From positions 62,001 through 126,000 of the forward strand of contig CANNZV010002291.1 in NCBI GenBank assembly GCA_947561585.1: a stretch of DNA of 64,000 bases, given 5' to 3'. A program made the translations under genes and the position numbers. Positions 1 to 11,085 of this stretch are shown in pieces. Every line of letters starts with the position of its first letter. The stretch's first letter is position 1. The notes under the pieces were generated by a model. It searched no databases. It was not told where the DNA came from and worked only from the letters and a program-made list of their open reading frames with translations. The stretch is from Caprella mutica (taxonomy: Eukaryota > Arthropoda > Malacostraca > Amphipoda > Caprellidae).

Positions 1-563
1 GTTTTTGGTTTTGTACTGTCTTGATGCGTCGATTGATTCATAGAGTCAGGAAGAGTAGTTATGTTAATCTTCGGAATCATGTTTCCTTCAAAGTTGGACT
101 GAGATACTGCATTTTCGGGCTCTTCACACTGCTGAACGCTGAAGCCCTCTAGTTTAGAAATGGCACCCTTTGAAGTTTCCATGCACTCTCCAGCTACCAT
201 GCTCCCGGTGTCTATGTTAGATACTACGTCGAGGCTCAAATTGCGTAGAAGACCATTAGCTAAATCGATAAACTGGTGTACTTCAGTTCTCATTTCAGCC
301 CTCCCTTCTCTTGACGCTTGAGCCTCTTGATATGATGCTATCTCAACATACTTTGAAGTGAGACGCGTAGACGAGTCTTGGTACGCCTTCCAACTAGTTT
401 TAGTTTCTGACACCATTGTACTTATAATGTCAGGATGATCTGCTTCGGATGGATCAGCATCCAAAGATTCTTTTAGAGTAGTGAGGGAACAATCTACTCT
501 TGCTTCCAGTTGTTGGAGAACTGGTGCTCGTAATCGCCTGTGCGTCGGCGGTGTGTGATGCAT
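1..563 (-). CDS. BEL/Pao-type gag, N-terminal part, runs off the window
   Basis: On the minus strand an ATG at 561-563 opens a frame with no stop to the window edge (187 codons). It begins MHHTPPTHRR and contains the stretch EIASYQEAQ, followed by AEMRTEVHQFIDLAN. The gag-like frame at 31222 has the same layout: MHRTP start, ISIASLQQAQ, then AEMRTDLKQYIAIAN. I therefore read it as the gag N terminus of a second, diverged BEL/Pao-like retrotransposon in antisense orientation. Upstream (564-640) the minus strand reads GTACCAGGACAGTGATTT, almost the same as the LTR/leader junction of the element at 30.5 kb. Where that element has a stop codon after its IAN...ED region, this copy reads through (DVVSNIDT). 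The LTR extent is not determined. Family assignment is by comparison with the second copy only. Confidence 0.75.
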   Translation of the reverse strand, partial: MHHTPPTHRRLRAPVLQQLEARVDCSLTTLKESLDADPSEADHPDIISTMVSETKTSWKAYQDSSTRLTSKYVEIASYQEAQASREGRAEMRTEVHQFIDLANGLLRNLSLDVVSNIDTGSMVAGECMETSKGAISKLEGFSVQQCEEPENAVSQSNFEGNMIPKINITTLPDSMNQSTHQDSTKPK

Positions 564-1880
564 GCTTTTTATGCTAGTGCTGCTCAATCAAAAGTCTGAC
601 GGACACCTCTCTTGCTCAGCAAATCACTGTCCTGGTACTTTTAGGCATTCAAACACAGTGCGTAAGTCTGAGTCTTTTAATTTTGTGATCTGGGAACATG
701 AGAAATACATATAATTACAAAAGGGCAACAAAAGAAATCATAGAGCAAAAACCGCTCCAAATTAAACATTCTGAAAATTAAAGGTATGGAAAGTAATGTC
801 AATAAATAGCCAGCGACAATTTTTAAATTGTCTCGCCTTTCAACAAAGCAGGAATTTTAACAAACATTTAAATAAACTATGAATCCTAAATAAACTTTGA
901 ATCTTAAATAAATTAACTTTTAAATACACAACAACATTCTCAAACCTCCAACCTTCGAGAATATTGAAACCCAAACTAGTTTCTTTGAAATTAGATATTA
1001 AAAAAGCGCTATGATCGGTAACAGAGTATAAACAATTACATGGAAATTTACCTTGGCCAAATATAGATTCATGAATACAAAATTGTGCCTATATAAATGA
1101 ACTCACTTGGTTTTGGGAAGAGGGTGGTAAATACGTCAACTTAGATTGAAAACACTGCGCTATGCATAAGGCGATATATTCGGAACATACAAAGTAATTG
1201 AATTACTAAAAATAGTCTGAGGAATAAGGAAGAGAATTTAAAAGGTAAACAAATTGAGGGATAAGATTACAGGGCGGCAAATAATTTAAGAATGAAATTT
1301 AACTATTTAAATTTAATTTAACTCTAGTGATACGAGAAATATTGCGCTACTAAACTACTCAGCTAAGAATATTCACTTCACAAATTAGTATGGCTAATAG
1401 AACAAAAAATTTCTGTTAAGTAAATACACTATTTGCAGCAATCTAAAGAAGTATAAAAAATCAGGCATAACCTAGTAAGTGTCAAAGAAGTTTTTAGTTT
1501 AACATCACTGGACGTGACATCAGCTTTTTAACTGTAAAGCTGAGCAAGGAGCGTTATTTCGGTATAAAGATATAGTATGATCCACAATGAATAACACTAA
1601 AATAGAAATTGATTAAACTTCATATTAAATAATTTATTTTCAGATTGAGTGATCAAACATCATATTTATGAAATAATTAAGCTTCATATTTATTTAATGA
1701 TTTAATTTCATATTAAACTGATATTACTGAAATGCACTATAGATATACCAACGTTATCCATGTACAACGCGAATATCAAAAATTAAATAATACATATTTG
1801 GTGAAGTCCTATTAAAACGTACGTGCGTACGTATAATATAAAAATTGATAATCTGTTAGAACGTATAATAGAAATTTAAA
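564..1880 (-). other. Leader and probable 5' LTR side of the antisense BEL/Pao-like element, then AT-rich sequence
   Basis: By analogy with the element at 30.5 kb the LTR would end at 628 (minus strand, ...CCAGGACA), leaving a 64-nt leader before the gag ATG. The LTR should extend rightward from 628. I cannot find its outer end, because no second copy lies in the window. From about 700 to 1880 the sequence is AT-rich with no convincing coding frame. Confidence 0.4.
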
Positions 1881-2950
1881 AAAATTAATAGTTTCAAATG
1901 TGTTTCTCTAAATGTTTCAAACATCTTCTCAGTGTTTCAAACTTTGTTTTCATGTTTCATACTTTTTTCACGTTTCAAACTTTCTTTTCATGTTTCAAAC
2001 AAGCTTTCTAAAAACAAACATCTTTTGAGGTTTTAAACGCGATTTATTGTTTCAAACAAGTTCATAATGTATCAAACAATTTTCCAATTTATCAAACATA
2101 TGTTTTTAATGTTCCAAATATATTATCAATGTTTCAAATATTTGTAGATTTTTCAGACATGTTTCTAATATTGTAAACATTTTATCAATATTTCGAACGT
2201 GTTTTACTTCCAAATAATCATTCAATGTTTCAAACATGTTCTTAAAGTTTCATAGATGTTCTAAGTGCTTCAAATTTTGTTTTCATGTTTCAAACTTGCA
2301 TTTTATGTAAAAACCTGTTTTATTACTTCAAACATGTTTTAATGTTTCAAAAATTTCCTAATGTTACAAACCTGTTTTCAATGTTCCAAGCATGTTTTTA
2401 ATGTTTCAATCATTTTTTTAATTTTCCAAACAAGTATCTGATATTGTAAACAGGTTATAAATCTTTCGAACAGTTTTTAATATTTTTCAAATAAGTATTC
2501 AATGTTTCAAACATGATCAGTGTTTCTAACTTGTTTTATTGCTTCAAATATGTTTTCTCTCAGTGTTTCAAACATGTTGTCAGTTTTTCAAACATGTTGT
2601 CATTGTTTCAATCACGTTATTTATATTTCGAACAAGTGTTTATTGTTTCGAACTTCTATTTAATATATCGAACATGCTAGTAATGTTTCATACATATATT
2701 CGATGTTATAATGTTTCAAGCATGTTTCAATGTTTCAAACATGCTATCAGTGTTTCAAACTTAATTTGAGGGTATTAAATATGTTTCAAATTTTTCAAAC
2801 ATGATTTAATGTTTAAATACGTTTTTAAAGTTTAAAACATATGATATAACATTTTAAGGTTCCAAACATGCTTGCGATGTTTCACTCATAATTTCAATGA
2901 ATCAAACATTAAATTTATGTTTGGACACTCTACAATCAACATGTTTCAAT
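1880..2950. repeat. Degenerate minisatellite with palindromic core CATGTTTCAAACATG
   Basis: About 1.1 kb of repeats of roughly 25-30 bp built on GTTTCAAACATG, with many substitutions and length changes. The 15-base core CATGTTTCAAACATG is self-complementary around its central base, so each unit is a small perfect palindrome. The short open frame inside the array (2539-2769) is repeat-driven and not a gene. Confidence 0.85.
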
Positions 2951-2984
2951 TCATATCTTACGTGCTCGAAGATTATCCAATCCT

Positions 2985-5900
2985 TGAAATTCTGAGCCAG
3001 TGGCTTAATTCGAAATGATTTGCATATTCACACATTTTGAACCACAAGATAGTGAATTAATTATAAATATTTACTTGAAAGGTGTTTCATTTAATTACTG
3101 ATAAATATCTACTATTATAGTATAGTTGCATGCATCAAGGTTAAGTTTAAAGATATGGTTTAGCATCCTTTAGGAAGAAATTAAAAGATATCATTCTAGT
3201 GGTCCAGAATTTCAAAATTGTGCCTATCTACGCATTTTGAGCCCAAGGTAGTGAATTATTCATAGATAGATACGTACAAAGTTTATCAATTCATTACTGA
3301 TAAACATCTACTAATAAGGTATAGTTGGGCATATTAATAGTAATATTTAAGGATCTAAAGATATGGTTCAGCACTTTTAGGGCAGAAATTAAAAGATATC
3401 ATTCTAGTGGCTCAGAATTTAAATGTTGTGCCTATCCACGTATTTTGAACTTGAAGGTTGTGAAGTATTTATAGAAAGACTGTTACAAAGTTATTCGATT
3501 CATTACTGATAAATATATACTAATATGGTATAGTTGGGCACATTAATAATAATCTTTAAGGATCTTAAGATATGGTTTAGCACTTTTAGGGCAGAAATTA
3601 AAAGATATCATTCTTGTGGCTCAGAATATAAATGTTGTGCCTTTCCACGTATTTTGAACAAGAAGGTAGTGAAGTATTTATAGAAAGACTGTTACAAAGT
3701 TGATCGATTCATTACTGATAAATATTTACTAATAAGGTGTAGTTTGGTACATTAATAATAATCTTTAAGGAACTAAAGATATGGTTTAGCACTTTTAGAG
3801 CAGAAATTAAAAGATATCATTCTAGTGGCTCAGAATTTAAATGTTGTGCCTATCCACGTATTTTGAACCAGAAGGTAGTGAAGTATTTATAGAAAGGCTG
3901 TTACAAAGTTGATCGATTCATTACTGATAAATATCTACTAATAATATATAATTGGGCACATTAATAATAATCTTTAAGGGGACCGTCCGCGAAGAAATCT
4001 CAAAATTTTATCTTTTTTTTTATTGTGTAAATAGTTGTTTTATAACCTTCTTATAGTGTGTGCAAAATATCAGAAGTCTCGTATAACTCTAACCCCCTGG
4101 GAAGAGGGAGAAAGGAAAAAGTGGGCCGGGGGATAGGGAGTCAATATGTACTCTAAAAACCATCTCTCAGCCAATTATAATTCGTAATAATTAATTATCT
4201 CGCTATATCTGGTATCTAACCTACCACTATATAACGCCCACATCAATGAATGCAAAGAAAGATTGCTCAGTTATCCCTAAACCTTCGAAGTGGATGGATG
4301 CTGCGTGTCAGATCATCAAACTTTGAAAGGAAATTCCTACTAATTTTGAGATCTACAAATCTTGTAATTCAAAACCCCGCACATTTTTTTGGTTGAAGCT
4401 AGAGCATTGCGGTTTTTTTCATTCGATTCTCCTGGTAATTCTCTACAAAAGCTTGAGGATCGATTTTTGAATTTCGGAATACAATTTTTTTTTTTAGAAA
4501 TATAATTTTTTTTTTTTTGAAAATTTTAGTTTTTTCACGAAAAATCAAATTTTTCGTAAACTAATTCGAAATTCAAAAATCGATCTTCAGGCTTTTGTAG
4601 AGAATCACCAGGAGAATCGAATGAAAAAAACCGCAAACCCGTAGCTACAAAAACTGTATTAGAAGTACATGTTTGAATACCCAGTTCGAAATTCGTTCGA
4701 AATTCGAATAACTTGTTTCCTATGCGTCTAATCGAAAAAATGCCACGAACAAAAACATAATATTATTCAATTTTATATTTAGGAACCAAGTTTCATAACC
4801 GTAGCTTTATTAATAAATTTGTTTACAAAATTTACGGACGGTCCCCTTAAGGAACTAAATATATGGTTTAGCACTTTTAGGGCAGAAATTAAAAGATATC
4901 ATTCTAGTGGCTCAGAATTTAAATGTTATGCCTATCCACGTATTTTGAACCAGAAGGTAGTGAAGTATTTATAGAAAGACTGTTACAAAGTTGATCGATT
5001 CATTACTGATACATATCTACTAATAAGGTATAGTTTGGTACATTAATAATAATCTTTAAGGAACTAAATATTTGGTTTAGCACTTTTAGGGCAGAAATTA
5101 AAAGATATCATTCTAGTGGCTCAGAATTTGAATGTTGTGCCTATTCACGTATTTTGAACCAGAAGGTAGTGAAGTTTTTATAGAAAGACTGTTACAAAGT
5201 TTAATGATTCATTACTGATAAATATCTACTAATAATGCATAATTGGTCACATTAATAATAATCTTTAAGGAACTAAAGATATGGTTTAGCACTTTTAGGG
5301 CAGAAATTAAAAGATACCATTCTAGTGGCTCAGAATTTAAATGTTGTGCCTATCCACGTATTTTGAACCAGAAGGTAGTGAAGTATTTATAGAAAGACTT
5401 TTACAAAGTTGATAGATTCATTACTGATAAATATCTACTAATAATGTATAATTGGGCACATTAATAATAATCTTTAAGGAACTATAGATATGGTTTAGCA
5501 CTTTTAGGGCAGAAATTAAAAGATACCATTCTAGTGGCTCAGAGTTTAAATGTTGTGCCTATCCACGTATTTTGAACCAGAAGGTAGTGAAGTATTTATA
5601 GAAATACTGTTACAAAGTTGATAGATTCATTACTGATAAATAGCTACTAATAATGTATAATTGGGCACATTAATAATAATCTTTAAGGAACTATAGATAT
5701 GGTTTAGCACTTTTAGGGCAGAAATTAGAAAGATACCATTCTAGTGGCTCTGAATTTAAATGTTGTGCCTATCCACGTATTTTGAACCAGAAGGTAGTGA
5801 AGTATTTATAGAAAGACTGTTACAAAGTTGATAGATTCATTACTGATAAATATCTACTAATGATGTATAATTGGGCACATTAATAATAATCTTATTAAGG

Positions 5901-7260
5901 AACTATAAATATGGTTTAGCACTTTTAGGGCAGAAATTAAAAGATACTATTCTAGTGGCTCAGAATTCAAATGTTGTGCCTATCCACGTATTTTGAACCA
6001 GAAGGTAGTGAAGTATTTATAGAAATACTGTTACAAAGTTGATAGATTCATTACTGATAAATATATACTAATATGATATAGTTGGGCACATTAATTATAA
6101 TCTTTAAGGATCTAAAGATATGGTTTAGCACTTTTAGGGCAGAAATTAAAATATATCATTCTTGTGGCTCAGAATTTAAATGTTGTGCCTATCCACGTAT
6201 TTTGAACCAGAAGGTAGTGAAGTATTTATAGAAAGACTGTTACAAAGTTGATAGATTCATTACTGATAAATATCTACTAATAATGCATAATTGGTCACAT
6301 TAATAATAATCTTTAAGGAACTAAAGATATGGTTTAGCACTTTTAGGGCAGAAATTAAAAGATACCATTCTAGTGGCTCAGAATTTAAATGTTGTGCCTA
6401 TCCACGTATTTTGAACCAGAAGGTAGTGAAGTATTTATAGAAAGACTGTTACAAAGTTGATAGATTCATTACTGATAAATATCTACTAATAATGTATAAT
6501 TGGGCACATTAATAATTATCTTTAAGGAACTATAGATATGGTTTAGCACTTTTAGGGCAGAAATTAAAAGATACCATTCCAGTGGCTCAGAATTTAAATG
6601 TTGTGCCTATCCACGTATTTTGAACCAGAAGGTAGTGAAGTATTTATAGAAATACTGTTACAAAGTTGATAGATTCATTACTGATAAATAGCTACTAATA
6701 ATGTATAATTGGGCACATTAATAATAATCTTTAAGGAACTATAGATATGGTTTAGCTCTTTTAGGGCAAAAATTAGAAAGATACCATTCTAGTGGCTCTG
6801 AATTTAAATGTTGTGCCTATCCACGTATTTTGAACCAGAAGGTAGTGAAGTATTTATAGAAAGACTGTTACAAAGTTGATAGATTCATTACTGATAAATA
6901 TCTACTAATGATGTATAATTGGGCACATTAATGATAATCTTTAAGGAACTATATATATGGTTTAGCACTTTTAGGGCAGAAATTAAAAGATACTATTCTA
7001 GTGGCTCAGAATTTAAATGTTGTGCCTATCCACGCATTTTGAGCTACTAGGTATTGAATTATTTATAGATAGACATTTTTCAAGTTTTCCGATTCATTAC
7101 GGATAAATATATGCTAATATGGTCTAGTTGCACGCATAAATAATACTCTTTAAGGATCTAAAGATATGGTTTAGCACTTTTAGGGAAGAAAATATAACAT
7201 TGCATTCTAGTGACTCATAATAGAAATATATCGCTAGTAGAGGAATTCTGAGCCACTAAT
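2985..7260. repeat. Tandem satellite, ~210-bp unit, about 16 copies
   Basis: The landmark ATGGTTTAGCACTTTTAGGG recurs at about 3361, 3572, 3781, 4861, 5071, 5281, 5491, 5702, 5912, 6120, 6329, 6537, 6747, 6957 and 7165 (some copies carry a substitution), a spacing of ~209-210 bp. A diverged copy lies near 3150. The spacing is broken once, by an inserted element at 3978-4846. Units are most alike in the middle and decay at both edges. Variants shared between units five apart (see findings) show block duplication. No coding frame. Confidence 0.95.
3978..4846. mobile_element. Palindromic non-autonomous element with GGGGACCGTCCG ends and TTAA target duplication
   Basis: The element starts GGGGACCGTCCG and ends CGGACGGTCCCC, a perfect 12-bp terminal inverted repeat. 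It is flanked by TTAA at 3974-3977 and 4847-4850. Removing it restores the CTTTAAGGAACT of the surrounding satellite, so both borders are exact. Inside, about 4405-4477 and 4567-4636 form a long near-perfect inverted repeat (arm motif CATTCGATTCTCCTGG), so the centre can fold into a hairpin. No transposase frame is present. TTAA duplication is known for piggyBac and Sola3 transposons; which one mobilised it is not shown. Related element at 54557-55379. Confidence 0.9.
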
Positions 7261-8324
7261 GATTATTTTCTCGTTATCAATGATATTACACAATGTTTAT
7301 TAATTCTTTCTCATTAGCACATCTTGAATTACAATGAATACGCGTGTTTTCACAAGGAAAACATAAAATTTAGCTTGATTGGAATATTTGTTGAAGTGGC
7401 TCAATTTGCTATTTCAATGGAGGTCTATGTTCGATACGAGCCACTGTTTTTTAATATCCATTAAACTGAAAAAAAAATTTATTTTATTTTGTGCTCTATT
7501 TATTTATAATCATAATACATATATTTCTTGTTGACAAAATGTCATTTAGTAGGTATTTTTGAAAAGTGGCTCAAAATCAAAATCTTCAATTTTGAGCCAC
7601 TTCCTTATTTTCTGAAAAACCATCATTTTATTATTTTTTTATAATTATATCTCATTTATAATGCAATCTAAATAATATATTAAAATGTTAACTTTGTACA
7701 AAGTCTGTAAGACCTAAAATTGAAGTTTGCTCAAAATCCGCATTTACTTAACCTTCATAAAATCACATAATTAACATATTGTTATGCCATTTTAAAACCA
7801 TATCATAAAAAAAATATATCAAAAAGAGATTGTATACATCACATCATATCCACATGTAAATTACCATACTTATAACATTTGGTAACCACATATAATTTAC
7901 CATATTACCACGTAAAACAACATGTAATAAATATGGTATCCATTTCCAAAAATATGCATGGTATACACATGATTTAAATGTGTAAGTGCACCATGGTTTA
8001 CACATGGAATTGTTTGTAGGGAAGCTTAATATCTCGTGAAATATTCAGAATTTGCTACCCAACATCATGATTATTACACTGCTTTTACTTACCTAATTTT
8101 ATGACAATTTCTCTCGATCGAATTATTTGCGTGTTAATTAATAATACTTTTCACATATAAAATGAAAATTGTTAAAATGAAAGGGTTATGTTAATGACAT
8201 GGAGAATAAAAATGTAAATGTAATAACTATTTGATTTAACATTGACTTAATTTATTGTATAATTAAAAATTATATTATTGTGAGAATATCTAATTATCTA
8301 GTATTCACAAATCAGTGCACAGGG
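7261..8324. other. AT-rich sequence with a 14-bp stem hairpin
   Basis: No gene seen. AAGTGGCTCAAAAT (7564-7577) pairs with ATTTTGAGCCACTT (7589-7602) around an 11-base loop. More GTGGCTC/GAGCCAC words occur at 7200-7460, so this may be the tip of a decayed inverted-repeat element adjoining the satellite. A minus-strand splice-donor-like GTAAGT lies near 8090, without a convincing exon. Confidence 0.5.
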
Positions 8325-8420
8325 TTTAACGTTTGCTTCGGAACCAAAGGCTATATCGCTGAAGTCAATAGGAAATTAAAAACAAGAAACTATAAACGTA
8401 ACTGAACATGATTTTAAAAT
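8325..8420 (+). repeat. Dispersed segment shared with the 56.6, 59.1 and 63.4 kb loci
   Basis: The words TTAACG, then GGAACC or CCGAAA, then ATATCGCTGA and AATTAAAAACAAG follow in the same order as in copies near 56575 and 59145 (plus) and 63385-63440 (minus). Two of those copies lie inside complete hAT-like MITEs, so this is probably internal sequence of a decayed member. Confidence 0.55.
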
Positions 8421-8689
8421 TTATGTAACTTTGAATATAAGTTAATAATAATTACAAAATCTTTATGTGTACTGAAGTTTAGTTTATTGAGTGTTTAATA
8501 AAGTAGATTAGTTGAAATATTATTTTTCTTTGAAAATTATTTGAGTATTCCAATATCCATGTAGTTATTACTGTAAAAATGAACTTTTACCTCTTAGAGA
8601 AGGACCAACGCCGTTTTTTATAAATTGAAATGTGTTAATAATTAAAGAATATTTCAGAAAATCAAAAAATATACATGTATGGCCAATAA

Positions 8690-8760
8690 ATGACTGGCAG
8701 ATTTCCGCCTAGCAGTTTTCCTTTTCAGCAGTTTTCCACCTGGCAGTTTTCCAAACACCG
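8690..8760. repeat. Short GGCAGTTTTCC minisatellite, solo MITE arm
   Basis: Four or five imperfect units (GGCAGATTTCC, AGCAGTTTTCC, GGCAGTTTTCC). The words match the array at 10915-11085 in the same orientation. It resembles the word-built arms of the hAT-like MITEs, but no paired inverted arm is visible. Confidence 0.6.
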
Positions 8761-8862
8761 TTATAATCTTCATAAAATATTCAAATATAGGATATCAGTG
8801 TGGGACATGAAGGATAGACATACATTGTGAATGTAGTAAACAGTATCATGAATGTACATATA

Positions 8863-10117
8863 CAGGGTGCAGAGAAAGTCTTCGATCAAATTTTATTTTT
8901 TAGATTAAAGATGTTATTTATTTACTAAATTTATCCATTTATATCTCATTCTCTTCCTATAATCATATACTTCAATGTTCCAGGTCTGAATTTTGATAAA
9001 TTTACATTGTCTTTTGTAAAAATGAGTCAATGTGAAACTATTATTCAGCTACAATGCGCGGGAAGACAAACCCAGATATTGTTAAGCTGTTGAAAGCACC
9101 GAAATTGACTGTTTGAGATGCTGTTAAACGCTACCAACAACAGGTTATCGACCCAGGTGCGGACGACCTCGCACTGCACGCACTACAACCAAAATCAAAG
9201 CCATTAGGGAGCGGATAAGGATGAACCCCTAGCGAAGCATGAGAAAGATGGTTAAGAGTATGGATATCGACGAAAAAAGTGTGAGAACTATCGTCAAAGA
9301 AGACTTCAAGTTGTCCCCCTTAAAAACGACCAACATGCTACAGCTCATGGACTTGCTAAAACAAAAGAGGCTGGATGACACGCAGGCTGGTGAGATCGTC
9401 TTTTTGGATGAGAGAATGTTCACTGTGGTGGCCAAATTCAACTCCCAGAACGATAGAATTCTAGCAAAAACTGCTGACAGTATCCCTCCATCCGTAAAGA
9501 CTGTTTTCCGTCACCCAATGCCTGTCCCTGTGATGTTTTTGGCTGCCATCTCTGAGAGTTGGAGATCTCCTCTCATTTACGTCAAAGAAGGCGCTAAATT
9601 TATCGCAAAATCGTATATCGAGGATATTTTGACACCAGGACAAGTCGAGATGAAGAAGCACTTCAAGGACAGGCCTTTTACCTTTCAACAGGACGGTGCG
9701 CCCTTGCCCACAGCGAACCAACCTCAGGATTGGTGTGAGCGTCACTTTCCTGTGTTTTAGAGGAAGGATTTGTGGCCTCCTTCATCGCCGTACCTTATCC
9801 CTCTGGACTTTAAAGTGTGGTCCATCTCGGAAAAGAAAAGCGTGCGTTACAGCTCATGATAGTACTGAAACTCGGAAAAAGTCCCTCGAGCAACAATGGG
9901 CCAAAACTACCCAAAAAACGTTCCGTGCCGCAGTAAAGAGCTTCAGAGGTAGACTCGACTGAGTAATCGCCGCCAATGGTGGTCATATTGAAAATTATTT
10001 GGTAGAACTGTTAAATGGGTCTATTGAGATATTGTGTGATAAGTTTTGTTTTATTTCATCTATGACAACTCATTAAATTAACACTTTTATATGATCGGAG
10101 ACTTTCTCCACACCCTG
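8863..10117 (+). mobile_element. Mariner-like element, DD37D type, TA-flanked
   Basis: Terminal inverted repeats CAGGGTGCAGAGAAAGTC and GACTTTCTCCACACCCTG, flanked by TA (8861-8862 and 10118-10119). The length of 1255 bp is typical of a mariner-like element. It encodes a decayed transposase in the plus orientation. Confidence 0.92.
9055..9990 (+). pseudogene. Decayed DD37D mariner-like transposase
   Basis: The N-terminal helix-turn-helix part starts at an ATG near 9055 and has an in-frame TGA. It is followed by a GRPRTART motif near 9163 in another frame and a further TAG before the main open stretch (9239-9760). Catalytic residues are FLDE (Asp codon 9407-9409), QQDGAP (Asp 9692-9694) and PLD (Asp 9806-9808). 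Exactly 37 residues separate the last two, giving DD37D, the signature of the maT group. A TAG sits between them at 9758-9760. A frameshift moves the C-terminal part (ending ANGGHIEN) to a third frame. It is clearly inactive. Confidence 0.9.
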
Positions 10118-10470
10118 TATGTGTGCCGAATGTTTGATATCTCAGTTAAATTAAAATACCCGTTCTGTTCAAGTTTTTTTTAGGTTACCTAGCTATTCAA
10201 GCTTAGCTACCAATATGTTGCCAAGTTATCCTGTATGTTTGTAACTATTATATTTTGATGAAATAGACCAATTAAATCCATAAATAATTGATTATCTACT
10301 CATTCACTGTTGGTCCTGCTCATACCCTTTACCTGCCTTGTATACTCTTGTGATTGTTACGCATTTTCAATGATCCAAAAACCCGCTGCGCATTTTCGAG
10401 ATCGTACAAATTGGCAAATGGCGCGTATCATGTATACCGTAAAGTGTAAAAGACCTCTATATTGAATTCC

Positions 10471-10640
10471 TCTATAATAATAATAACTTTATTCAGGAAA
10501 TAGATTGAATACGTTAAAAAAAGATAGATTTCATAATATCTAATGTGAAACAGTATAGGAAACTGAATTGTACATTTATATTCATATGCAAATCTGATCT
10601 CTGAGCCCTCCCAGGTGGCCATTTAGGTTATTATGGGCCA
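10471..10640 (-). other. LINE-like 3' tail fragment
   Basis: Read on the minus strand the segment ends CTGAATAAAGTTATTATTAT. An AATAAA followed by a short ATT repeat is the usual 3' terminus of several non-LTR retrotransposon clades. No reverse transcriptase sequence is attached, so this would be a 5'-truncated insertion. A 64-codon frame across it is not convincing as a gene. Confidence 0.4.
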
Positions 10641-10646
10641 TCAAAA

Positions 10647-10816
10647 AGTGAATGTACTGTCCTGAGAAAGAAAATTACCACATATAGTTAACAAATTTTC
10701 TTTAGTGTGCCAAATAATGGCAATTAGATTTCAAAAACTGATGCTATTCATGTCATACTAAACAAAGTTTGTTGATTATACTGCGTGATACTCTTACTCA
10801 GGACTCTATTTTCACT
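10647..10816. mobile_element. Small MITE, AGTGAA...TTCACT termini
   Basis: AGTGAATGTACTGTCCTGAG at the left matches, in inverse, CTCAGGACTCTATTTTCACT at the right. The element is about 170 bp. The arms share the TCCTGAGTAAG and TAGTGAA words with the elements at 14115 and 14641. Confidence 0.65.
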
Positions 10817-10914
10817 ATAAAAAAGTTCTTCTGTAAAAATGCCAGTCTAATGAATGTCTATAGTTACTGCATTTTTTTTCACAGTTACTTTAATATGACG
10901 TCATCAATATCAAA

Positions 10915-11085
10915 TAATAGTGGCAATTTTCCTCAGTGGCCATTTTCCGGGTGGCAGTTTTCCCACAGTGGCAGTTTTCCCACAGTGGCAATTTTCCCAG
11001 TGGCAATCTTCCCAGTGGCAATTTTCCCACAGTGGCAGTTTTCCCGGGGGCAATCTTCCCAGTGGCAATTTTCCGCGCACGCTTT
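10915..11085. repeat. Minisatellite, AGTGGCAATTTTCCC unit
   Basis: About ten units of 15-18 bp (AGTGGCAGTTTTCCCAC). The array ends GCGCACG, the same tip as the right end of the hAT-like MITE at 46122-47252. It therefore looks like a solo right arm of that family. Open frames across it are repeat-driven. Confidence 0.8.

Noticed and set aside
8690..11085. One element bounded by the two GGCAGTTTTCC arrays
   Set aside because: The arrays are in the same orientation, not inverted, and enclose a separate mariner; more likely two unrelated solo arms.
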